Assembly: GCA_019671135.1 (NCBI GenBank)
Contig: JAHRHY010000031.1
Coordinates: 62,001-126,000, forward strand
DNA length: 64,000 nt
Reading direction: 5' to 3'
Origin: Linnemannia hyalina
Lineage: Eukaryota > Mortierellomycota > Mortierellomycetes > Mortierellales > Mortierellaceae
Shown here one piece after another: positions 31,849 to 41,598 of this stretch; the stretch's first letter is position 1; the number at the start of each line of letters is the position of its first letter. The notes under the pieces were generated by a model. It searched no databases, was not told the DNA's origin, and saw only the letters and a program-made list of their open reading frames with translations. The position numbers were made by a program, and so were the translations under genes.

Positions 31849-32184
31849 TAAACGCCTTCGTAAAACAAAAGCAATTCTTCAAGCTCAGTAAGGCATACTG
31901 AAACCACAGTATTTTTTTATTGTATGGAAGAAAGAGACTGATCGAAGGTTCAACTGTTGCAGATGGTTGCCATTTTGGTGCCTTACTCAGCGAATATAAC
32001 TTTAGACGGAGATTCGAGAAATGGAATCGGAATCAAAATGGGCATATTAAACAGGTATATAAAAAGACAAGTATCAATGTTTCTATGAGGAGGGTATTTC
32101 TTCCTTTTCCTCTTTGCATTCACTTCACCCTCTCGCTCCCTCCCCTTCCTTCTTTTTCCTCCTCCACTACTCTCCTGCCTAAGC
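31849..32184 (+). promoter_or_regulatory. 5' region of MULE-like gene, with LTR-like scrap
   Basis: TATATAAA at 32056-32063 lies ~125 bp before the ATG at 32185 and is a plausible TATA box. A 24-bp stretch at about 31935-31958 matches 11355-11380 with two differences (GATCGAAGGTTCAACTGTTG here), possibly the edge of a shared gypsy LTR on the minus strand. Confidence 0.45.
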
Positions 32185-32771
32185 ATGACCGGTTTGAGGG
32201 TTAGGGATATCATCCTCTTTACGGATGAATTCGACCCTCGTGAACTCGTCAAGCCGTTCGCGATTCCCTCTGAAAGGGATGAGTGGATAGCAGTTTTCAC
32301 CGGTGAAGAATTCAAAACCTTTTGGTACACCGAACGAGTTGCCAGGCAATGGCAAATGATGTTTGAGAGTGGTTTTCGACACATCCCCCTCAAGAAGGAG
32401 AACGCCGACGATCTATTACCAATCCATACGAGGACTCCGGGTTCTGTTGGTAGACCACCATCATATGATTGGAGCTTTCGGTTTTGCTGCAGACGACACC
32501 GTCCTCCTTCTCAATTGGTAATCAAACGCCCCTCTGTTGGCAACGATTGCCCAGTCGAAATCAGGATGCGGAAGCTTCGGGACAAAGATGAAGTACAGGT
32601 GGTGTACCGTTGGCGCCACAATCATGACGATTCGGCGAAGGCCAGATCGAAAATGCCCCTGAGTGGAATCGAGCTTGAGTGGGTCAAAAAAATGGCTGCA
32701 GACGGCCTCGACTGGAAGTCGATAAAGGCTCGGCTTCGTTTAGACAACTGGTCACTTCGTCAGGTAATTTA
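32185..32771 (+). pseudogene. MULE/FAR1-like transposase N-terminal fragment
   Basis: About 195 codons: a zinc-finger-like N-terminal domain (FCCRRHRPP, CPVEIRMRKLRDKDEVQV, YRWRHNHDD) of the FAR1/WRKY-GCM1 type that precedes Mutator-like transposases, then WVKKMAADGLDWKSIKARL. The ORF ends at CGTCAG|GTAATT, a likely splice donor. Only ~25 bp later the convergent Helitron helicase begins, so the DDE catalytic part is gone. It was probably cut by the Helitron insertion. Superfamily call is by resemblance. Confidence 0.6.
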
Positions 32772-32798
32772 ATACACTCTTGCCCAATAATCACCTAT

Positions 32799-35700
32799 TC
32801 ACATTACTTCCTCGCTTTTTTCATTCTCGACAACGTTTTTCCCGAGTATATTGGTCACCACACCAGTAGTCCCGTTGACTAGGCCGCCGGCAACATCTAA
32901 GTTTGACGTACACATGACTCTCGCTCCGATTTTCAGCCGCAAAAATGTCAACAGTCCTGTTTCTTTCTCGAGTACCTCACGTTTAGCTAGATCTTTAGTT
33001 ATACCAGCGTTATCGCGTGCAACGCTGACCCACACTTCACCAGGTAAAGCGCGCAACTTCTTCTTGTTTTCTTCGTCAACTTCTCTCTTGTGCGATAGCA
33101 GATGGACAGCGTCGTCAGGAACAGGCCTGGACTTGGATGCCAGGCATATCTCCAGAAATACGCTGGCCATGGCAAAATTCAGTTCCCCACGCCTGATATC
33201 GTCAAGCATCGACTTGAATCCTGGATCCGTGGACTGTCGGCAGGCTTGCAAAAGGTCCATCCGCTGGAAGCTCCGATAGACGTCAGATTTCCACAGCCAG
33301 TCTGTGGTATCAAGAGCTTTGTTGATTGGTCCAAGCTGCCCAAAATCGTCAAACATCACAACTGGGAAGCCACCGAAAACAATACCGCGATCTACCATCG
33401 CTGCCTCCTGTAGTGCTTTGGATAAAGCCGTCAGCATCATTCCTGAGATCATCGACACCTCGTCAATGAGGAAAAAGGGCCTTTTACCTTCATCCCAAAT
33501 ATCCATCAACTGCACGGCGATCTTGGTAGATTCATAGTTTGGGAAGCCTCGATGACCACCCATCTTTGTTATGTGAAACCACTGGTGCAATGTCTGGCCC
33601 TCGATATTCACAGCTGCGACACCCGACGGCGCAAGACGAATCGGCACGAATTTATGGTCCTCGGCGATATTGCATATCTTCTTGAGTACAGCTGACTTGC
33701 CAGTGCCCGCGGCTCCTGTCACTAAAATGCGGCATCCCTCCAGACTAAGAAAGCTGTTTTGCACTGCATCGAGAACTTTTTGCTGGTCATCCGTCCATTC
33801 AAAGTCTTCAGCCTGGTCGGAATCCTCCTGGTTCGTTGGGTTTTCGTAGGCTTCGGGATGATCCAGAACATCTAATAATCCCTCAGCCAGCCGTCCTATC
33901 TTTTCCCGACCAAGGATTTCAAGAGCCAAAGACTGATAGGTTTCGTGGTCCGTACCGGGTCCAATCCAGGTGTCGACGTCTGTCCTCCAGGGGCGGTGCA
34001 GCATCAACAAGTGCATGAAGGCATCTTCGGAATTGGTAGTGTTGACGTGTCTTGTTCTTATTGAAGCGTCCTTCCCGACTGCTCCCTCAGTGACATAAAT
34101 TCCTCTGTCATCAAGGTAAAACTCCCTACTCTTCGTTTTCCCATAGCGGTAATGCTTGAAGAAATAGGGAAAGGTCATATCTTCGAATTTCGCCTCTATT
34201 TAAAGCATAGTCCTCGGTCAGTATCTAATGCATAGTGAATAAAACCCTTAAAAACCCTAAAAGCCCTAAAGACCCTAAAGACCCTAAAGACCTAAAAGCC
34301 CCTAAAAGCCCCTAAAAGCACCTAAAACCCTAAAACCTCAAACTCAAAATACATGAACCCAGTCAATATATCCATACGGTACCTCTAGGTCGCTTGAGGT
34401 ACTTGGTCCACTTGTCATCGAGAAAAATGTTTGTGCTATCCGGCGAGGCTCTTAGCGCGGCCACTCGTTTTAGAAGGAGATTGCGCTTCGGGGGCAGGTC
34501 CGTTGGCAAAAATACATCATTGTGCGAGCAACCGTGCATCTTCCACCCACATATGTCCATAATAGCCTCCACTATACCAACATTTCTGTAGTGGAAATGT
34601 TCAATGTAGGCTTTAGACGGCATATCCGCTGGTGAAGATCCAACATCCCGAGTCAAGCCAGCATCAGCCTCCCTGGTATTGGTGGCGAGCTTTGCGCCAG
34701 CCTGCTTGGTCACGTACTTGCACATGTAGTTCTTGGCCTTGTCTCCTTGGTTGTACTGCAAGTCCATGTTCACGCGGCCAAATCGAAGGAGCTCCATGTT
34801 ATAGCCATTGACACGCTCGTCTCCAGGTTTTCGCTGCAGAACATAGCGATCATCCTCCTCACTGAGATATGTGCGACGACTGCTAGGAGGCTTAGGGAAC
34901 TTGAAGCGACAGGGACTACTAGGTTCGGACTTGCAGTACGCAGTGCATTTGTGGATCTGGTGTTTGAGAATTAGTGCTCGGTCTTCCTCGTCCTCTTGCT
35001 GCAGCGTGCAACTGATGATTCCATTGTCTATCATCTTCTCGATACTATTCTTTGTCCAAATGCAAAAATGAGTATGTGGGGTTCCTCGGTCCTGCAATTC
35101 GAATACCCAGCACCACGCTCGAACACCTCCGACTCGTCTTTCTGCCCATCCCGGCCGGCCCTTTCTTTTGGTCACAACCCAGTTCCAGAAACGATTCCAC
35201 TGTGCATCGTAAATAGAACAGGATCTTTGTGTGTTTTGGCTCCAGGGCCACCAAAATGCTCGGCAATGGCGACTTGACCATCACTTCGATCGTCACACGT
35301 GAATGTTCCGAATAACTCTGGGGTGCCAAATTCTTCGAAAAGGGCCGAGAATTTCTGATACAACAAACTCTTGTACTTGGCACCCGTTCGGATAAACGGA
35401 GGAATGGCAACGGTTTGAGATTCCCGGTACTTGGTCTCTATTATCCAGTATACTCGCATGGTCAGCGTTGTTCGAGCAATATAGTTGGTAACTCCCTTTC
35501 TTACGAGTATTACATTCGGATAATACATACTTTGTCCGTTATTCGAGCGCTCCAAGACATTATAGCCTCGAGTAGCTCTACCTGCAGTCGTGACAGGGGC
35601 GAGGCGCATCTGATAACTAAAAATCGCAGATTTCTGGATCCAATCGAACATCATCAGGATAAACTTGACATTTCGGCCCCAGCGTCTATCCACGCTCAGC

Positions 35701-37315
35701 AGGCGAAACTTGGCGTAGCTCTTGATCGTGTTCTTGGAGTACTTGGATTCACCATCTCCTCCAATATCAGTCTCGATTTCATCTGGTAAAAATTGATATG
35801 TTGATTAGCCGTTTGTAGTGTTTCGGCGGCCTATCTTCTTTGCATTCAGATACGAAAGTTACCTTCGCTTTTATCGCCATCATCACTTCCTTCGCCATCA
35901 GAATCCGACCACGACACATATCCTTCAACGTCCTCTTCATCGTTTTCCTTCCGGTCCACCAAGTGATTATCATTATTATCTAACGTTTCAAGACGTGCAT
36001 CGATCAGTTACAGTCCTTGCCTTAGAGCTACTTGTCTAGAGACTCCCTAAGAGTACTAAGCTTACCATCATCACATTGTACTCTGTGATTTTTATCAACC
36101 TCGATGACTCCATATTCCTTTGAAAAGAATCCTTGACCTTCGGGGTAGAGCGTAGGAAAGAGATATCCCAGGAGGTATGGGTTTGAGTACTTGACAAGTT
36201 CTTGATCACGTCCTAGAATTCCAATAGCCATGTTGTCCAGATTATTCGACTCGTCTGCCGTCCTTGGACCACCGGTGCCAACTGGTCCCATGTGGCTCGC
36301 GCGAAACCCTGACTCGTTGACGTTCCTTCGTTCATTTGATTCCGGCTCCTTGTCAACTACTTTCTCAGTAGCGTTCATCAAGTCGCTAGGTTCATCGACA
36401 TCCACATGTTTTATCAACGGGTGATTTTGCTTCAGCCATTCCCAGGCACGCACTATTTTTTGTTTCTCTTCAGGTTTCATCTTGACGTTCATATCTGACA
36501 GCTTGACAAGACCGCGTATTCCGACGTGGGCTCCGAGATACTCTTTACTTTTGTAAAGCCCAATTCGACCTGATACAAAATGATGTCCTGCCCTGGTTGC
36601 TTGAGTCAGTTTACTGCGAGAGTTGGTCAATTCGCAAAACACTAAGATCGGAGAAAGGAACCTTCCCCTCTTGGATGAAGGTTCTGAAGTTCGTCGGGCT
36701 GGTTGCCAGGATACATCCAATGCTCGTTGACAAAACGGATCTAGGTTTTGCATTCAAGATGGCATAAGTCTCATATTCTATCGGTCGAAAAGCATATCAG
36801 GTGCGACTTGCAATTATACGTACATAATCCATGATGGTTTTCAAGCTCTGGGCTCCACTTGATCTGTGTCTAGCACATACAATAGCATATTCCGCTCCCT
36901 TGCCCTTGGGTTTGTGCATATGCAGCTTTGTTACTCGATTTCCATTGCGGTCGCGGTAATTCAGCAAAGGCCAATTTATTTTTTGGAAATCACGATTATT
37001 ATTATGAGCGGCCTGCCTGTCTTTGGTAATCATCTCCTCGATCTTTGTGTAGTGGAACTCCGATAGCTTGCAATAGTTCTCTGGATACAATAGTCTGCAG
37101 CAGACAGCGCAGCATTTTAGAGGCACCTCCTTGTCTTTATCGACCTCGTTGGAGAATGTCCTTGGTAGGATGGTTGTTGGTGTGCGTCTAATTCGTTTTG
37201 GCGCTTTAGGTGTCTGCTCGTTTGGATCAAGAGGCTGCTCGTTTGGATTAATGGGATGAGGATTATCGTCTCCAGAGGATTCGTCCTGACTCGAACAGTC
37301 CAAGATGGGCTGCAT
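32799..37315 (-). pseudogene. Helitron RepHel, decayed and 3'-truncated
   Basis: Second Helitron, opposite strand and a different family from the one at the left edge. Pieces in order: N-terminal region with CxxC pairs (CCAVCCRLL, from ATG 37315); a middle part NPYLLGYLFPTLYPEG; Helitron-like N domain (35693-35172); HUH Rep motif RGTPHTHF; a Tyr segment YMCKYVTK; then a PIF1 helicase with GAAGTGKS, FLIDEVSMIS and FDDFGQLGP. A frame shift near 35205-35216 separates DPVLFT from WNRFWNWVVTKRKG. An intron (34385 to 34203) joins KRPR to EAKFEDMTFPYFFKHY. The helicase ends before the last SF1 motifs, and no terminal hairpin with CTRR was found, so the copy is dead. Confidence 0.85.
34243..34345 (-). 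repeat. Telomere-like TTTTAGGG/TCTTTAGGG repeats in Helitron intron
   Basis: About ten irregular units of CCCTAAA/CCCCTAAAA type on the plus strand. They lie within the predicted intron of the decayed Helitron, between its Rep and helicase exons. Confidence 0.75.
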
Positions 37316-37628
37316 TCTGAACAAATAGTGATATGAGTGGATTATGGAGTGCCATCGACAAGTGCAGAAAGATGCCGATATTTATAGCTGTGGCTAAATT
37401 TACTGCGGATGTTAAGGTTTGTGACTAACAGTGTCTCTCATTGTGGCGTATGGCTCTCATTGTGGCAAGCATGTGGCTGAAAGAATGTTCTAGAAGTCTA
37501 TATTTACATCGATCGAAATGAGCTGCGGTAAGATTTTTTTTTTGGGAGAGGGGAAAGTTGAAGTGGAAAGTTGAGGTGTGACTGGGAAATTGAGGAAGAG
37601 GTGACAAAAAATATAGCGTAGGGTATAT
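37316..37628. other. Gap between Helitron and 28S fragment B
   Basis: About 310 bp; 5' flank of the decayed Helitron, with a short GTGTCTCATTGTGGC duplication near 37433-37460. No gene seen. Confidence 0.45.
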
Positions 37629-37666
37629 TAACTGGCTTGTGGCAGCCAAGCGTTCATAGCGACGTT

Positions 37667-37702
<36 letters not shown>

Positions 37703-37746
37703 ACTGAAGCAGAATTCAGTAAGCGTTGGATTGTTCACCCACTAAT

Positions 37747-37801
<55 letters not shown>

Positions 37802-38190
37802 ATGAAATGTTGTTGCAATAGTAATTGAACTTAGTACGAGAGGAACCGTTCATTCGGATAATTGGTATTTGGGCCTGCCTGAGCAGGCAATGGCCCGAAG
37901 CTATCATCCGTTGGGTTATGGCTGAACGCCTCTAAGTCAGAACCCGTGCTAGAACGCGACGATTACCGCCTTGTGCCATTTTTAGTTAAATACGAATAGA
38001 CCCACGGTCCTGAATCATACGAACGTAGGATTGTCTTGCTTTGTGAGGCTCCTGCTAATGTTAATTTCAAATATTGGAAGAGATAAATCCATTGCAGACG
38101 ACTTTAATTGAACGGGGTATTGTAAGCAGTAGAGCAGCCTTGTTGCTACGATCTGCTGAGATTAAGCCCATTGTTCTATAGATTTGTTCG
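37629..38190 (+). rRNA. 28S rRNA 3' fragment B
   Basis: Same 3'-terminal segment as copy A, beginning at the same TAACTGGCTTGTGG site. The sarcin-ricin loop is intact (AGTACGAGAGGAACC). A local block around 37970-38045 differs from copies A and C. GAACAACATCTCCTCTCTC and a ~29-T run (38218-38246) follow, as after copy C. Confidence 0.9.
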
Positions 38191-38215
38191 AAAGAACAAC
38201 ATCTCCTCTCTCTCT

Positions 38216-38246
<31 letters not shown>

Positions 38247-38553
38247 CAGTGCCACTTCTTAAGGGTAGTTTAAAAATAAATTTGGCTGTCGAGTTTGTGT
38301 AAAGATGCATTAACTTCTAATTTGTTTGTTGGATATTAACTGCAATAGGATAAGGATGTAGGTGTTCAGGGACTAACTGAGGAATAGGAAGTGAAAAGTC
38401 ATCTTCATTGGATATTGCTAAGAGTGACTATTCAACTATGGAGAGGGAAGTAGCTGAGCCATACTATTGCATTAACCCTTTTCATGCATCGAGAGATAAA
38501 GCGCCACCAATTTGTGCTTTTGAGATTCAATCTGACTTAAGGGGTAGACACAA
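38191..38553. other. 28S trailer, T-run and gene-free spacer
   Basis: Pyrimidine tract and T-run (38218-38246), which may be a remnant of the rDNA transcription terminator, then about 300 bp with no gene. A CTTAAGGGG motif occurs at 38536. Confidence 0.5.
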
Positions 38554-38789
38554 TGTAGAATCAAGTTGTGGATGACGTCATCGCGATCTCTAATCATAAG
38601 TCCACCCACTTACTCCTTCATTCTTGGTTCCTCATTCCTCATCCTTCATTCCTTACCCTTATCTACATGTACACTATACATATAAATACCCTGTCCTGTC
38701 GTATAATAAACACCATTCGTTTCTGCCTCTTCCTTCTGCCGCCCTCCAGTTCCAGCCTTACCACCCTCCCCTTCTCTGTTGCTATCACA
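38554..38789 (+). repeat. Solo gypsy LTR
   Basis: TGTAGAATC...GCTATCACA, 236 bp, with TATAAATACC and AATAAA in the same relative positions as the other gypsy LTRs. No element body and no clear 5-bp duplication. Confidence 0.65.
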
Positions 38790-38845
38790 GAAGGTGGGCG
38801 GCTCTTTTTTAATTTTGACCAATCAAAAAATTCGAAAGAAAGGTG

Positions 38846-39072
38846 CAACAGCAGAAGACAAAGTCAAGGGAAGGAAGGGGCAAGTGCAAGAGTTGGGGCA
38901 GTGATAATATTTATAGTACAAGGGAGCCGGGGTATTTATATGTGTTAGGCTATGGGCTCCGGGATGGTGGCGATGTGGTTAGATATTGATGTGGTTAGAT
39001 TGGGCGGTGGATAGATGAGAAGGTGGTGTAGATGGGAAGGTGTTTAGATGGAGAGCAGACTATTATTATACA
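38846..39072 (-). repeat. Gypsy LTR remnant, minus strand
   Basis: On the reverse strand this follows the 5483 LTR pattern: TGTATAATAATAG start, repeated CTAACCACATC units, GGAGCCCATAGCCTAACAC, then a TATAAATACC box. The end near 38846 is uncertain. Confidence 0.55.
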
Positions 39073-39123
39073 ACTGTAGCAAAAGGGGGTAGGTTTCCTA
39101 TGCTTCTTTCCTATGGGAACCCT

Positions 39124-39440
39124 CAGAGGTCTGGGCTGATGTGAGAACAGGTTGAGTTGTGGTACATTTGGCTGATAACAGGTCAAGTGGTGGCTTAGAA
39201 ATTGAAAGAACAGGTCAATTCTCTTTTTTGTCACACCAACAACAGGTCAACATCAGGTCAAAGAAATCGGGACATCAGGTCAAAGAATTGGGACATCAGG
39301 TCAAACAAGGTTCGACCAATAGAGAGCGATTTCTAAATATACAGGTTTCTTTCAGTTTAATCAACCTCCCTCTAGTGAAAGGATAACATGGCCCATTGAA
39401 ACGTAGCCGTTTATCTTTGTCTCTTCTTTCTCCCCCCCTC
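39124..39440 (+). repeat. hAT left terminal inverted repeat, 317 bp
   Basis: Far longer than the 10-25 bp usual for hAT. It carries about six copies of CAGGTCAA, candidate transposase-binding sites, and adjoins a CA-rich tract (39440-39580). Confidence 0.92.
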
Positions 39441-39765
39441 ACACACACACACACTCACACACTCACACATACTCACTTTCACATTCACACCCACATTCAC
39501 ACCCACATTCACACCCACACTCACTCACTCACTCACTCAACTTACACCCACACCCACACACTCATATTCACATACTCACTTACACATTTCGTAACTTATA
39601 AACCATTCGCACCGCGAAAAGGCTTATTAGTGCAGATAGAACGTCGCTCGCCAACGGACCTGCACCTAATGATAAGCAAGAACCATCTGATAAGTATGTA
39701 CTGTAGATTCACTTCAATCTTTGTTAACAAATGTACTCGAAAATAAAAGAAAAAATAATACTAGA

Positions 39766-41564
39766 CTAAACAATGGCTTCTGGTAGAGGCTGAATCTCTA
39801 ATCGAAAAGTATCTAAAGCAGCAGAATAACTCGGAGCAACTAGAATGTTGCGAAAGTGAGAAGTGCTAAGACCGGTTTTGCGTTTAGAAAGGATATTTCC
39901 AGCTCTGCTGAACACTCGTTCGGATTCGCACGATGTTGCTTGGATGGAAAGATACCGACGTGCAATACAAGCAATCTCGGGCGCCACTGTAGAAAGTTGC
40001 TTCCAAAAAATGTGAGGCGTGGTGAGGAACTCAGAGCACTCGGCAGGAAAGTCCATTACCTCACCTTTGTACTGGACGAGCTTTGCGCCTGCTTCGTCAC
40101 GCAAGTTGCGCTTAGGCAGACGTTGCCCTTCCCTATTCTTCATCATGACCTCCTCGATCTTGGTGGTGATAAGGCTTTCAGCCTTGGCCCTGTGAGTCGA
40201 ATCGCCGTTGGGTTCGTCCCAGATCCTGTCTTGTAATATGGCGGGGTTGAGGTACATTGAGATTAGGATGGCATCGATTGCTGGCGTGTCCTTATCGAGG
40301 CTCCATGTCCTCTTGATATGTTGATCCAATGCGACATGAACAGCCTTGGCAATTGTTGTATTGAAATTCTGGAGTGGTGGAAGGAGGTTCCTGACAGTCG
40401 TGTAAATAAGCGATGTTGTTGGTATTGTGGATGATCCGATGCTGTTGGTGAATTCAGCTGCTGGTGCCATGACATCCTTGAGCTCGCGGAGTGTGTCGAT
40501 CTCCACCTCTGAAAGCCCGCATTCCGTGATATGTTGAAGTTTGATATGCGACGGTAGTTGAGAGGGATATCGAGTGAAATATCGGACGGTCATGTTGATA
40601 TAGACGCTGAGATCCAGAATCCGTTTCATCATCTCGTATCGAGAATTCCATCGGGTGTCGTTTTTGACCTGTGTCGTAAGCGGTTTTTGTCGGTCTTTCT
40701 GTAGGCTTTTGAGGTAGTGTGACACAGCGCCCTTGCCCTTGAAGATCTTGGCGATGTTATTACACTTGTCCAGGAGGGTCTCCGCGTCGCCGTCCTTCCA
40801 TGCCTTGTTGATGGCAAGCTGGATGCAGTGAGACGCGCATGGCAGCCAAATAACTCCTGATGTCCTCCCGAAAAGCTCCATGCACTTTTTCATATTGGAT
40901 CCTTGGTCAGTAGTTGCCGCGACCACTCTGCCATGAAGGTTCCACTGTTGGAGCGATTTCACTTCGAAATACATTACAAAGAAAAATGGAAGTAAGTTAA
41001 TGTAATGCCTCAATGAACATGTTATGTAAATACTTTCATAGCATTGCTTTTTACTAGATTTTCCAGCACAAAGGATTGTACTTGGATGGAGTTAGTACGA
41101 ATGAGTGTTGTTTCTGATCACCCTCAAAACCTAGTAAATCTGTTCTTATTTCTCACTTACCAAGGAGTTCCTGAAGAATTTCCGCCTTTTGGCTTGGTTG
41201 GTTTATTTCCTCCATTCCAACGATGACCTTGTCCAGTGTGAAACGTGGCGTGATGTAATGGTAGGTCACCGCAAGAAATTTTCTGTCGCCGTTACCCGTC
41301 CATGAATCGGATGTAATAGAGCCAAACTGATCTGGTTGACGGAGGTACTGCATCAGATCAAGTTTGTCTTTCCGATTGTTTTGCTCGAGTCTGCTCCACA
41401 AAGAATCCTCGCCTGGAATACCGAGAACGGGATTGGAGAATGACATCAGTGATTTGAATTCCCTGCCCTGCATTGATCTCATGGAGATCGATCCAGCTGT
41501 GAGAACTCGAAGGAGCAAATCTTGGTAAAACGAATGGACGTTGTTGTCGTTGGTCAAGCCTTCC

Positions 41565-41598
<34 letters not shown>

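Noticed and set aside
34243..34345. A true telomere
   Set aside because: Units are irregular, only ~100 bp, and lie inside a gene with sequence continuing on both sides.
37629..38190. 28S fragment B as a working rRNA gene
   Set aside because: Only the last ~560 nt are present; no promoter, 18S, 5.8S or upstream 28S.
39159..39386. 75-codon ORF found identically at 44690-44917
   Set aside because: It lies entirely inside the two hAT inverted repeats and is duplicated with them.
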